Shown: positions 1 through 8,305 of the stretch, in pieces
How positions within the stretch are numbered: position 1 is the stretch's first letter
Layout: each line of letters begins with the position of its first letter
Assembly (NCBI RefSeq): GCF_003545715.1
Contig: NZ_QVNU01000005.1
Location: forward strand, 310,001 to 374,000
Direction: 5' to 3'
Source of the DNA: Taibaiella koreensis
GTDB lineage: Bacteria > Bacteroidota > Bacteroidia > Chitinophagales > Chitinophagaceae
DNA length: 64,000 nt
Made by a program: the position numbers and the translations under genes
The notes under the pieces: generated by a model
What the model was told of the DNA's origin: nothing
The model's input: only the letters and a program-made list of their open reading frames with translations
Database searches by the model: none

Positions 1-778
1 GCTGGCTGGCATCGCTCCAGGCCTGATCCGGGTCCCGGTGGCTTTCGATAATGAGACCGTCGTAGTCGAGGTCCATGGCGTTCTGCGTTACTTCCTGGAG
101 TAAGTGCCGGTTGCCACAGATGTGCGAAGGGTCGATAAGAAAAGGCAGACCGGGAAAACGGCGCTTCATCTCGATCGCCAGCTGCCACATGGGCGCATTC
201 CTGAAATCGGTATGTCCATAAGCCGAAAAACCCCTGTGGATGAGGGCGACGGCTTCTATCCCGGCCTTCATCACTCTTTCCAGCGCGCCGGTCCACAGCT
301 CCATATCCGGGTTCACCGGGTTTTTGATCATTACCGGCAGTTGCACGCCCTGCAGGGCATCTGCTACTTCCTGCACGCTAAAAGGATTGGCCGTGGTACG
401 GGCGCCGATCCATACAAAATCTGCATCATGACGTAAGGCCTCCTCCAGCTGCTTTGCCGTAGCCACCTCAACGCCATAAGGCAGGCCGGTGAGCTCTTTG
501 GCTTTTTGCAGCCAGGGAAGGCCCTGTGCGCCTACGCCTTCAAAATTGCCCGGCCGCGTACGGGGTTTCCATATTCCGGCCCGCAATGCGTGTACCTTAC
601 CGGTTGCCTTAAGGCGCAATGCCGTCTCCACTACCTGCTCCTCTGTTTCTGCGCTGCAGGGCCCTGCTATGATCAGCGGGCTCCGCTGCAATAAGGTTGC
701 TGTTTCTCGTTGTTCTCCGGAAAACGTTTCCATGTCTATAGATAATTCATATGGACGTTGCATGCAACGCCAGGACAT
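1..778 (-). CDS. Bifunctional DAHP synthase / chorismate mutase, 3' part cut by window edge
   Basis: The reading frame on the minus strand runs off the left edge, leaving about 259 residues. It contains the motifs LIIAGPCSAE, RAGIWKPRTRPG, IGARTT, VALIHRGFSAYG and DPSHICGNR of the KDPG-type (class Ib) 3-deoxy-7-phosphoheptulonate synthases. These condense phosphoenolpyruvate and erythrose 4-phosphate at the start of the shikimate pathway. In Bacteroidota this domain is normally followed by a type II chorismate mutase domain, which would lie outside the window and is inferred. The gene follows trpA after a 75-base gap in the same direction, so it is probably the last gene of the trp operon. 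Start choice is uncertain: ATG at 778, 763 and 733 are all in frame, and the conserved part begins just after the last. Confidence 0.9.
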   Translation of the reverse strand, partial: MSWRCMQRPYELSIDMETFSGEQRETATLLQRSPLIIAGPCSAETEEQVVETALRLKATGKVHALRAGIWKPRTRPGNFEGVGAQGLPWLQKAKELTGLPYGVEVATAKQLEEALRHDADFVWIGARTTANPFSVQEVADALQGVQLPVMIKNPVNPDMELWTGALERVMKAGIEAVALIHRGFSAYGHTDFRNAPMWQLAIEMKRRFPGLPFLIDPSHICGNRHLLQEVTQNAMDLDYDGLIIESHRDPDQAWSDASQ

Positions 779-853
779 TCAAAGATAAAGCCTTTTGCGG
801 AGCTTGCATGAGCGCTGCGCTTTGTCTTGACCTGGATCAAGCAACGCTCTGTT

Positions 854-1627
854 TTAGAAAAAAGAATGGACGAAGTCCCTGATCACGATTTCTCCTTTAT
901 CGGGATACTGCTGCAGTACCCTGATCAGCCCGCTGCCCACGATGGCGCCGTTAACATAGGCACAAGCCTGGTCAAAACCCGGCTTGTCGCGAATACCGAA
1001 GCCCGCCATAACGGGACGATTCAACCGCTGTTCTTTGATAAATGAAAAATACCGCTTTGTTGCTTCATCAGGGCCAATACTACCGCCGGTAGTTCCTGCG
1101 GTCGTCACCATGTAGAGAAATCCGCTGCTACATTCATCGATCTCCCGCAGACGCTCCTGCGGTGTAAATGGGGTTACAAGAAAGATCATATTCAGCCCGT
1201 AGGCCTCCATAGCATGCTGCCATTCCCGGCGGTACTCTTCCAGGGGCAGGTCCGGAATGATCAAGCCATCGATGCCACAGGCCGCTGCATCCCGGCAAAA
1301 GCGGGATACGCCGTATTGCAGCAAAGGGTTCAGGTAACCCATCAGGATAAGCGGGACGCTAACTTGCTCACGGACATCCTTCAACTGGCGAAACAGCTCC
1401 TGCAGGTTCATACCATTAGCCAGCGCAACCGCACTGCTCTCCTGTATCACAGGCCCGTCGGCCAGCGGATCGGAGAAGGGTATCCCTATCTCTATCATAT
1501 CGGCGCCGGCAGCCTGTAAAGCTGTCAATACCGGCAAGGTATCCTGCAGGCGGGGATAGCCCGCGGTGCAGTAGAAGGAAAGCACCTTGTTTTCCTTTTG
1601 TTCAAATAGCGATTGGATACGGTTCAT
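854..1627 (-). CDS. trpA: Tryptophan synthase alpha subunit
   Basis: A 257-residue TIM-barrel protein of normal family length. It cleaves indole-3-glycerol phosphate to indole and glyceraldehyde 3-phosphate, and indole is channelled to TrpB. The signature IEIGIPFSDPLADGP contains the two expected catalytic acids, Glu46 and Asp57. The phosphate-binding motif is seen as GFGI near the C-terminus. The start codon overlaps the trpB stop in an ATGA arrangement (1624-1627), which suggests translational coupling and matches the 1:1 stoichiometry of the complex. Seventh gene of the trp operon. Confidence 0.97.
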   Translation of the reverse strand: MNRIQSLFEQKENKVLSFYCTAGYPRLQDTLPVLTALQAAGADMIEIGIPFSDPLADGPVIQESSAVALANGMNLQELFRQLKDVREQVSVPLILMGYLNPLLQYGVSRFCRDAAACGIDGLIIPDLPLEEYRREWQHAMEAYGLNMIFLVTPFTPQERLREIDECSSGFLYMVTTAGTTGGSIGPDEATKRYFSFIKEQRLNRPVMAGFGIRDKPGFDQACAYVNGAIVGSGLIRVLQQYPDKGEIVIRDFVHSFF

Positions 1628-2826
1628 AGCTGATGATTTTTAAAAGAAGCCGGCGCCGCCCTGATATAGGCATCCATATCCTTGTCGCCGCGGCCCGAAA
1701 GGCAAACCACGACCGGACCGGTATTACTAAATGAAAGCTTTTCCAGCGCCGCCAGGGCGTGCGCCGATTCGATAGCAGGGATGATACCCTCCATGCGCAT
1801 GAGCAGGAAAGCAGCCTGCAAGGCCTCTTCATCCGTGGCCTGCAGGAAGGAGGCCCGGCCGGTCTCATGCAGATGGGCATGCAGCGGACCAATACCCGGG
1901 TAATCCAGTCCGGCCGAAATGCTGTAGGGCTCTTTGATCTGCCCATCGCTATCCTGCATCAGCAAGGTCTTGCTGCCGTGGATCACGCCGGCGCTGCCTG
2001 TCGCGATCGTAGCTGCTGTATGACCGCTATCCACACCTTTCCCTGCTGCTTCCACGCCGATCAGCTGCACCTGCTCCTCTTCCAGGAAATGATAAAAAGC
2101 GCCGGCAGCATTGCTGCCACCGCCTACGCAGGCGATCACGGCATGTGGGCATGCGACGCCCTCCTCCGACAGTAGCTGCTGCCTGATCTCGCTGCTGATC
2201 ACGCTTTGGAAATGTGCCACCATATCAGGATAGGGATCGGGACCGATAACAGACCCGATTACATAATGGGTATCGGCCGGATAATGGATCCAATACCGGA
2301 TCGCCTCGTTAGCCGCGTCTTTCAAGGTCTTGCTACCACTGGTCACCGGTACTACAGTAGCGCCCAGCAGCCGCATTTTTTCAACATTGGGCTGCTGCCT
2401 GGCTATATCTGTTTCACCCATGAATACTGTGCATTGCATCTCCATTAAGGCTGCAACCGTGGCCGTAGCTACGCCATGCTGCCCTGCCCCCGTCTCGGCC
2501 AGTATATGTCGTTTACCCATGTGCCGTGCCAGCAATACCTGCCCTATCGTATTGTTGATCTTATGAGACCCTGTATGATTCAGGTCTTCCCGTTTCAGGT
2601 AGATCGTTGCCCCGTACCGTTCTGATAGCCGTGGGGCATAGTAAAGAGGAGAGGGTCTTCCTACATAGTCCCTGAGCAGGCGATCGTATGCAGCATTAAA
2701 ATCGGGATCGTCGCGCAAAGCCAGGAACTGTTGTTTTAATGCAACGATGTTCGTGCGGAGTATCTCCGGAATGTAAGCGCCTCCGTAATGTCCGTAGTAA
2801 CCATTTTCATCGATAGTGAAGTTCAT
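1624..2826 (-). CDS. trpB: Tryptophan synthase beta subunit
   Basis: A 400-residue PLP enzyme that joins indole and serine to give tryptophan. The PLP lysine is Lys89 in HTGSHKINN. The phosphate-binding loop CVGGGSNAAG and the C-terminal CLSGRGDKD motif are present. Length is that of the common TrpB1 form that partners TrpA. Its start lies three bases after the trpF stop, and its stop overlaps the trpA start. It therefore sits in a tightly packed block. Confidence 0.98.
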   Translation of the reverse strand: MNFTIDENGYYGHYGGAYIPEILRTNIVALKQQFLALRDDPDFNAAYDRLLRDYVGRPSPLYYAPRLSERYGATIYLKREDLNHTGSHKINNTIGQVLLARHMGKRHILAETGAGQHGVATATVAALMEMQCTVFMGETDIARQQPNVEKMRLLGATVVPVTSGSKTLKDAANEAIRYWIHYPADTHYVIGSVIGPDPYPDMVAHFQSVISSEIRQQLLSEEGVACPHAVIACVGGGSNAAGAFYHFLEEEQVQLIGVEAAGKGVDSGHTAATIATGSAGVIHGSKTLLMQDSDGQIKEPYSISAGLDYPGIGPLHAHLHETGRASFLQATDEEALQAAFLLMRMEGIIPAIESAHALAALEKLSFSNTGPVVVCLSGRGDKDMDAYIRAAPASFKNHQL

Positions 2827-2829
2827 ATA

Positions 2830-3450
2830 TTATCTGCGTAATTGGGTGATAAATGTGTTGAGTAATGCAATATCCTTGACACCGGGTGCGCTTTCAAAAC
2901 GGCTGTTCAGATCGATACCTGCCCAGGCCGGATGTTTGAAAGCCTTTACTTTGGCGGTATCGCCGGGTCCTATACCACCTGCAAGCCAGAACGGAAGCGG
3001 GATATCCTTGTCCTGCAGCAAGCGCCAGTCGAAAGCACGGCCACTGCCGCCAAAGCCTGCATCGGGTGTATCGAAGAGAAAAGCGTTGCAGCAATGCCGG
3101 TATCTTTCCAACCGATCAAAGTCAAACTGCCCGTGTACAGCAAACGCTTTCACTACAGGTCTTAAAGCTCCTATGCGCTCACAAAATGCGGGTGGTTCGG
3201 CGCCATGCAGCTGGATATAGCTTAGCTTGAATGCCACCGTGATCTCCCGGATATATGCTTCATCCTGATCAACAAAAATGCCGGTAAGTCCGGGCAATGC
3301 CGCTGCTGCGCAACGGCGTTGCAGGTCGGTATTGTTACCGGCATAGCGCTGCGAGCCGGGATAAAAGATAAGACCGAGCCGATCTGTCCCCAACCCGGCT
3401 ACGGCTTCCAGGTTGTACTTTTGGGTCAGTCCGCAAACTTTGATCTTCAT
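2830..3450 (-). CDS. trpF: Phosphoribosylanthranilate isomerase
   Basis: A 206-residue (beta/alpha)8 protein that converts N-(5-phosphoribosyl)anthranilate to the CdRP intermediate. It begins with KIKVCGLT, where the Cys is the expected general base. It has the QLHGAE motif, the FLFDTPDAGFGGSGRAFDW segment that carries the catalytic Asp and phosphate-binding glycines, and the WLAGGIGPG phosphate site. The start overlaps the trpC stop (ATGA at 3447-3450). It is a separate gene rather than the TrpC-TrpF fusion of enteric bacteria. Confidence 0.96.
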   Translation of the reverse strand: MKIKVCGLTQKYNLEAVAGLGTDRLGLIFYPGSQRYAGNNTDLQRRCAAAALPGLTGIFVDQDEAYIREITVAFKLSYIQLHGAEPPAFCERIGALRPVVKAFAVHGQFDFDRLERYRHCCNAFLFDTPDAGFGGSGRAFDWRLLQDKDIPLPFWLAGGIGPGDTAKVKAFKHPAWAGIDLNSRFESAPGVKDIALLNTFITQLRR

Positions 3451-4235
3451 GATTCCAGTGTTTTGACAAAATGAGCAAAAGCCTGCTCCGGCGCCGGTTC
3501 TTTCATGAATAAGCTGCCGATCAGGAAGCCATGATAGCCTACCTGGCGCAATAGCCTGACGTCGGCTGCGCTGCGGATACCGCTTTCAGATATCTTCAGG
3601 GCTTCCGGAGGCAGTTGAGGATATAAGGCGACCGAATGCTGCATATCGATTGTAAAGGCCTTCAGGTCCCGGTTGTTAACGCCCACTGCGGCAACATCGG
3701 GGCAATAGTGGCCCAGCTCTCCGGCGGCATGCACTTCCAGCAACACTTGCAGTCCCAGGGATACGGCCAGCCGGCTGAGGCCTTGCACCTGCCTGGGAGT
3801 TAGTATAGCGGCTATCAGCAAGAGCACGTCGGCCCCCATCGCCCTGGTCTCTACCACCTGGTACTCGTCAATAATAAAGTCTTTACGCAGGAGTGGAATG
3901 TGCTCATTGCGCCGCGCCCGGCTGAAATCATAGCTACCACCGCTGAAAAAATCTTCATCGGTAAGCACGGAAAGGGCGCTGGCGCCGTGCCGGGCATAGC
4001 CCGAAGTCACCTCGCTAACGTCGGCGGTGTCGTTGATCATTCCCTTTACCGGCGAGCGCCGCTTGAACTCGGCGATGATACCTGTCTTCTGCTCATCCCC
4101 GATAAAAGCATCAAAAGGGAGCGCCGGACGCTGCTGCAGGGCCATATGCTCCAGCCGGGAGACGGGGAACGCCCGCTTTTTGTACGCCACCTCCAGCTTC
4201 TTGTGCGCTGCTATCGTTTCCAGTATATTGTCCAT
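3447..4235 (-). CDS. trpC: Indole-3-glycerol-phosphate synthase
   Basis: A 262-residue TIM barrel that closes the indole ring from CdRP. Expected motifs are present: IIAEFKRRSPVKG near residue 55 (catalytic Lys), SVLTDEDFFSGG, LLRKDFIIDEYQV with the second Lys, a VGVNNRDLKAFTID segment, and the C-terminal SESGI and GFLIG phosphate-binding motifs. It starts three bases after the trpD stop and overlaps trpF by four bases. This supports a single transcript. Confidence 0.97.
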   Translation of the reverse strand: MDNILETIAAHKKLEVAYKKRAFPVSRLEHMALQQRPALPFDAFIGDEQKTGIIAEFKRRSPVKGMINDTADVSEVTSGYARHGASALSVLTDEDFFSGGSYDFSRARRNEHIPLLRKDFIIDEYQVVETRAMGADVLLLIAAILTPRQVQGLSRLAVSLGLQVLLEVHAAGELGHYCPDVAAVGVNNRDLKAFTIDMQHSVALYPQLPPEALKISESGIRSAADVRLLRQVGYHGFLIGSLFMKEPAPEQAFAHFVKTLES

Positions 4236-4238
4236 AAT

Positions 4239-5273
4239 TCAGTTGGTATTTATGATGTGGTTAAATGTCTCCAATGCCTTCCCCGAACGAAGCGCTTCGG
4301 CCGCCACGGCAAGGCAGTCAGAAAAAGGCTTTGCGGCATCAATTGTATGAATGGCCATGGCTGCATTGGCGATCACTACCTGTTGCTGTGCCGGCGTGGC
4401 CTCTTGCTGCAGCACCGCGCTGAAGATTGCGGCAGCGGTCTTTACATCTTTACCCGCATATAGTTCCTCCGCAGTAAGCTGCGGCAAACCCAAGGCAGCC
4501 GGCGTGATCACCTGTTGCGTCTCCGGCGTATAGAGGCGGGCCGGGCCGGTAAGGGAAAGCTCATCGTAGCCGTCGAGGCTATGCACGATCCGGTACTGCA
4601 GGGGGCTATCCTGCAACAGGTAATGAAACAGCCGCGCCGCCTCCAGCGTATTGACACCCAGCAGGAGGTAAGCGGGCTGGACCGGATTGGTCAGTGGACC
4701 CAGCAGGTTAAAGAAAGTGCGCAGGCCCAGGTTCTTTCTTATACCGGCCACACGCCGCATGGCAGGATGGAACAGTGGCGCATGCAAAAAACATATTCCC
4801 GCACGGTCCAGTTGCCGCATCAGTATATCGCGATCAGCGGTAAACCGGTAGCCCAGGTATTCCAGCACATTGGAAGAGCCGCTGACTGAAGTGGCCCCGT
4901 AATTGCCATGCTTGATAACGCGGTAGCCGCAGGCCGCGACCACAACAGCTGATAGCGTGGAAATATTGAAGGTATGCTTGCCATCGCCACCAGTACCTAC
5001 AATATCGATAGCATCTGTAGCGGGCAGACCAGGCTTGACCGCCTGTTCCAGCAATGCATCCCTGAAGCCGGCCAGCTCGGGTAGTGTGACCGGCCGCATC
5101 ATGAAGGCTGAGATAAATGCGGTCATCTGGCTTTCGTTGACCATGCCGCCGGTGATTCCCAGCAATACCTCTTTAGCCTCGGTATAAGAAAGCGTTTCGT
5201 AGCCATTCAGACGGTCAAGTACCTTTTTCATCATATAGGGTAAAGCGCCGTCGGGCAGAGATAATGTGTTCAT
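4239..5273 (-). CDS. trpD: Anthranilate phosphoribosyltransferase
   Basis: Transfers phosphoribose from PRPP to anthranilate. The GTGGDGKHTFNIST motif (PRPP binding) and the KHGNYGATSVSG segment (metal and anthranilate site) are clear. An upstream in-frame extension reaches 5333, but I prefer the ATG at 5271-5273. It forms an ATGA overlap with the trpG stop (5270-5272), like the trpC/trpF and trpB/trpA junctions, and gives a 344-residue protein of normal length. A further alternative start is the MMKK sequence about 12 residues in. Confidence 0.96.
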   Translation of the reverse strand: MNTLSLPDGALPYMMKKVLDRLNGYETLSYTEAKEVLLGITGGMVNESQMTAFISAFMMRPVTLPELAGFRDALLEQAVKPGLPATDAIDIVGTGGDGKHTFNISTLSAVVVAACGYRVIKHGNYGATSVSGSSNVLEYLGYRFTADRDILMRQLDRAGICFLHAPLFHPAMRRVAGIRKNLGLRTFFNLLGPLTNPVQPAYLLLGVNTLEAARLFHYLLQDSPLQYRIVHSLDGYDELSLTGPARLYTPETQQVITPAALGLPQLTAEELYAGKDVKTAAAIFSAVLQQEATPAQQQVVIANAAMAIHTIDAAKPFSDCLAVAAEALRSGKALETFNHIINTN

Positions 5274-5884
5274 AAGCTTAAATGGTTTGTTGAAGTGAGA
5301 CTTGAAGCAATAGCACCGGGAGGCGCCAGCCAACGCTGCATCATGCGCCTGCCTTCCCGTGTAAGGATGCTTTCGGGATGAAACTGTAAGCCCTTTACAT
5401 CGTAGTGCCTGTGCCGTAAGGCCATGATATCCCTCTGCTCATCTTCTGCAAGTACTTCAAGGCAGTCGGGTAACCTGTCCTTTGCTACGACCCAGGAATG
5501 GTAGCGGCCTACTTCGAATGGCTGTGGCAGGCCTTCAAGCATAACATCCTCCTTCAACCGGCGCACCGGTGTGGCAATGCCATGACAGACGGTCCCGAGC
5601 TGCCGCAGATCGGCGCCAAATACCTGTCCTATGGCTTGATGTCCCAAACATATGCCCAATATGCTTTTCGACGGAGCGTAACGGGCAATGAGATCGCATA
5701 GTATGCCCGCTTCACCGGGAAGGCCCGGGCCCGGCGACAGCAGTATCTTATCGTACCGGCCGGCTTCTGCAAGTGTAATGGCATCATTCCTCCTGACATC
5801 AGGTCGCTGGCCGCTAAGCTGGTATATCATCAGCGCCAGGTTGTATGTAAAGCTGTCGTAATTGTCCAGGATCAATATTTGCAT
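5270..5884 (-). CDS. trpG: Anthranilate synthase, glutamine amidotransferase component
   Basis: A 204-residue class I glutamine amidotransferase that supplies ammonia to TrpE. The triad is present: Cys79 in GICLGHQ, and His169 and Glu171 in QFHPES. The oxyanion loop reads SPGPGLP near residue 50. It could also serve p-aminobenzoate synthase, as amphibolic TrpG proteins do in some bacteria. Its place between trpE and trpD points to the tryptophan role. It is 37 bases downstream of trpE and couples to trpD. Confidence 0.95.
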   Translation of the reverse strand: MQILILDNYDSFTYNLALMIYQLSGQRPDVRRNDAITLAEAGRYDKILLSPGPGLPGEAGILCDLIARYAPSKSILGICLGHQAIGQVFGADLRQLGTVCHGIATPVRRLKEDVMLEGLPQPFEVGRYHSWVVAKDRLPDCLEVLAEDEQRDIMALRHRHYDVKGLQFHPESILTREGRRMMQRWLAPPGAIASSLTSTNHLSL

Positions 5885-5921
5885 ATAGTTTATTTTAGAT
5901 CATTATCAGGATTGTATACTC

Positions 5922-7319
5922 TTATTCCAAACCGATAGATTCCGCTGCATCGATGGCAGCGCGCAATCCCTTCAGCTTATGCGCCACCTCCTGCAGCTCC
6001 GTTTCCGGAACAGAGGCATTCACGATACCGGCGCCGGCGCGGTAATGCAGCCGGTTGCCCCGGCTCATAAAAGTGCGTATCATGATGGCCTGGTTCAGCT
6101 GCCCGTCAGGGCATAAAAACCCGATGGATCCGCCGTAGTAGCCACGACGGCTATGCTCATAGCGGTCAATCAGCTGCATAGCCCTATGTTTGGGTGCACC
6201 CGATAAGGTACCGGCAGGGAAAGTATCGGCGATCATCCCGATGGCGTTGCGATGTAAGGGGCGGCTACCCCTCACCTCGCTGACAATATGGGTCACATGA
6301 GCAAAACGCTGTGCCTTTTTGTAAAAGGCGACAGTAACCTCATCGTGGCTCTTGCCCAGGTCGTTGCGTGCGAGATCGACCAGCATAGTGTGCTCGGCCT
6401 GCTCTTTGGGATCGGCCATCAGGGCTGCGATCAGCTGCTCATCTTCTGCTTCGATGCCTGTACGGCGACAGGTGCCTGCAATGGGATGCATGATCGCCAC
6501 TTCATCTTTCACTTTCAGTTGCGTTTCGGGAGAAGATCCAAATAGCCTGTAATCGCCATAGTCGAAATAAAAGAGGTACGGCGATGGATTGACCATACGC
6601 AAAGCCCGGTATACATTGAAATCGTCGCCCCGGAACGGACGTGAGAACGACCGCGACAGCACGACCTGAAATACATCGCCACGCAGGCAATGCTCCCTGG
6701 CCCGGTCAACCTTTTCCATAAACGATGCTTCGGTCTCCTCTGCTTCTTCGGGCCCGGCTACATGGAAACCAAAGCCTGCTATATACGGCCGCCGCAATGC
6801 CGCTTCCAGCGCTGTAAAGCAGGGCTCAGCCTCATTATCGGTAAAATGAGCGGTCAGGTAAACGGTATGGTTGAAGTGATCGAATACGATCATATAGCGG
6901 TATACATGAAGCCTTGCAAGCAGTTCCGGCGCATCTTCGCTACGCTCCCGGAAAGTAATTTGCTCAAAGAGGCTTACCGCATCATAATTGATATGACCAA
7001 ACAGGCGCCCCCGGCAATATTCCTTTGCCACCGGCTCAAACGAGAACTGTTGCGGGAAGGCGGAAAGCGTTGCGCTTAAATCTGCACTCTGTTCTATCGT
7101 CCCGTCAGGGAAATGGCTTTCCGCCACGCCGGGGCTGATCTTAAGCCCGGCCACCGGCGTACAGCAGATGTAGGAATAGCTGTTTTCGTGCCCATTATAA
7201 TCGACACTTTCAAGCAGCACAGTATCGGGAAAAAGGTCGCGCAACCTCAGGTAAGCGCTCACGGGCGTTAAGGTGTCTGCGGGCAGGGCACGCAGCCGCA
7301 CACGAAAATGATACGACAT
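5922..7319 (-). CDS. trpE: Anthranilate synthase component I
   Basis: A 465-residue chorismate-utilising enzyme, the first of the tryptophan branch. The N-terminal LLES motif (residues 35-38) is part of the tryptophan feedback site of TrpE proteins and argues against PabB. The catalytic domain shows HPIAGT, LARNDLG, FPAGTLSGAPK and the terminal GAGIV motifs. It is the first structural gene of the operon. Transcription must pass the attenuator at 7351-7381 before reaching its start, about 30 bases downstream. Confidence 0.96.
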   Translation of the reverse strand: MSYHFRVRLRALPADTLTPVSAYLRLRDLFPDTVLLESVDYNGHENSYSYICCTPVAGLKISPGVAESHFPDGTIEQSADLSATLSAFPQQFSFEPVAKEYCRGRLFGHINYDAVSLFEQITFRERSEDAPELLARLHVYRYMIVFDHFNHTVYLTAHFTDNEAEPCFTALEAALRRPYIAGFGFHVAGPEEAEETEASFMEKVDRAREHCLRGDVFQVVLSRSFSRPFRGDDFNVYRALRMVNPSPYLFYFDYGDYRLFGSSPETQLKVKDEVAIMHPIAGTCRRTGIEAEDEQLIAALMADPKEQAEHTMLVDLARNDLGKSHDEVTVAFYKKAQRFAHVTHIVSEVRGSRPLHRNAIGMIADTFPAGTLSGAPKHRAMQLIDRYEHSRRGYYGGSIGFLCPDGQLNQAIMIRTFMSRGNRLHYRAGAGIVNASVPETELQEVAHKLKGLRAAIDAAESIGLE

Positions 7320-7350
7320 GATCCAGTAATTTTTTTGAAAAAAGGGAATA

Positions 7351-7381
7351 AAAAAAACCGGCCTGCGAACAGCAGACCGGT
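7351..7381 (-). terminator. Intrinsic terminator of the trp attenuator
   Basis: On the minus strand, ACCGGTCTGC, a five-base loop TGTTC and GCAGGCCGGT form a 10-bp stem with one G-T pair. A run of seven T follows. It lies between the leader peptide and trpE, where no upstream gene needs termination, so it is best read as segment 3:4 of an attenuator. Confidence 0.93.
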
Positions 7382-7442
7382 CAGGGAGTATTCTGATACA
7401 ACTTAGCGCATATCAGTGCTGTTCACGTGTTGCCATCGTGAA
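7367..7442 (-). promoter_or_regulatory. Alternative pairing segments of the trp attenuator
   Basis: Three short segments can pair in competing ways. TTCACG (7442-7437) pairs with CGTGAA (7427-7422), giving the pause hairpin 1:2, which spans the third Trp codon. GAACAGCA (7424-7417) is an exact complement of TGCTGTTC (7374-7367), which forms the inner terminator arm and loop; that pairing is antiterminator 2:3. CTGATA (7416-7411) can also pair with TATCAG (7398-7393). The layout follows the classic model: ribosome stalling at the Trp codons masks segment 1, frees segment 2 and blocks the terminator. The pairings are seen; the regulatory outcome is inferred. Confidence 0.8.
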
Positions 7443-7486
7443 AGCCACCAATATTGATTTGTAGTTGTAAGAAAAGAAGTCATCAT
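7403..7486 (-). CDS. trpL: trp operon leader peptide
   Basis: A 27-residue open frame beginning with two ATG codons and ending in TAA. It reads QYWWLSRW in the middle, so residues 13, 14 and 18 are Trp (codons at 7450-7445 and 7435-7433). Three Trp in 27 residues, two in tandem, is far above chance and is the hallmark of tryptophan leader peptides. The frame starts about 27 bases after the expected transcription start and ends 22 bases before the terminator stem. Translation reports charged tRNA-Trp; the peptide itself probably has no function. Confidence 0.9.
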   Translation of the reverse strand: MMTSFLTTTNQYWWLSRWQHVNSTDMR

Positions 7487-7519
7487 TTGAATAACAGGCA
7501 TAACAGCCCGTAATGGGGG

Positions 7520-7549
7520 CAAAGGTAGCGATCGTTTTCATTTGTCCAA
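7520..7549 (-). promoter_or_regulatory. trp operon promoter
   Basis: A perfect Bacteroidota -7 element, TACCTTTG (7527-7520), lies 19 bases after a TTTG -33 element ending at 7547. Transcription should begin near 7513, just upstream of the leader peptide. Confidence 0.8.
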
Positions 7550-7631
7550 ATTTTTTTTCAAAATTGTGCTATATTGCCATCCGGTTTTTTTGATTCATTA
7601 AAAAGTAAAAGCAGCTTCTGACGACCTGATA

Positions 7632-8237
7632 ATGACGAATTTCATTCCCATAGTACCCCTGGATATTATAGTATACCCCGATGAGATATTAACACTACGG
7701 CTTACGGATCCGAAACATACGCAACTGATCCGGGATTGCTACGAAGAGCAAAAGCAATTTGGCATTCCCCTTTTTCACGAAGAACAAATACGGGAGTATG
7801 GCACGCTGGCCGGGATCCTTACCATAGGAAAAGAGCAGGCTGACGGTACCCTGGAAGTGCGCATCAAGGGACAGCAGGTATTCCGTATGCTGGAGGAGGT
7901 GAAAAATCTGCCGGAAAAACCTTACTCGGGCGCTATTGTAAGCTATCCCGAAAATGACAAGATGAAGGTACACCCCAACCTGTCGAAGCTGATCCACGAT
8001 GAGGTCAAACGCCTGTATACCCTGCTGAACATAGAGAACCGCATGCCCGACGAAAAGCAGGAATGGTCGTCGTACGATATTGCTCATAAGCTGGGACTTA
8101 CCCGTGAGCAGGAGTACGATCTGCTCAGTATTTTCAACGAGGTGCAGCGAATGGAATACCTGCGACGCTACTTTAATTCTATTATGCCCGAAGTGGATGA
8201 CCTGGATATCCTGAAATCCAGGATCAACCTGAATTAA
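7632..8237 (+). CDS. LON substrate-binding-domain protein without protease
   Basis: A 201-residue protein resembling the N-terminal substrate-binding (LON, PUA-like) domain of Lon proteases. It starts with the FIPIVPLDIIVYPDE strand and has the YGTLAGILTI core typical of this domain, followed by a helical C-terminal part. No AAA+ or Ser-Lys protease domain follows, so it is a stand-alone LON-domain protein, a form common in Bacteroidota with unknown role. It is divergent from the trp operon and 68 bases upstream of coaX. Confidence 0.8.
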   Translation: MTNFIPIVPLDIIVYPDEILTLRLTDPKHTQLIRDCYEEQKQFGIPLFHEEQIREYGTLAGILTIGKEQADGTLEVRIKGQQVFRMLEEVKNLPEKPYSGAIVSYPENDKMKVHPNLSKLIHDEVKRLYTLLNIENRMPDEKQEWSSYDIAHKLGLTREQEYDLLSIFNEVQRMEYLRRYFNSIMPEVDDLDILKSRINLN

Positions 8238-8305
8238 ACCGTGTACTTTACCAAGGAGAACCAATTTTTCAATACCGTCTATTATTCATCCAAATCACTC
8301 GCTTT

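Noticed and set aside
7413-7541. 42-codon frame overlapping the trp leader on the minus strand
   Set aside because: It begins inside the -33/-7 promoter region and contains no Trp codons, so it cannot be translated from that promoter.
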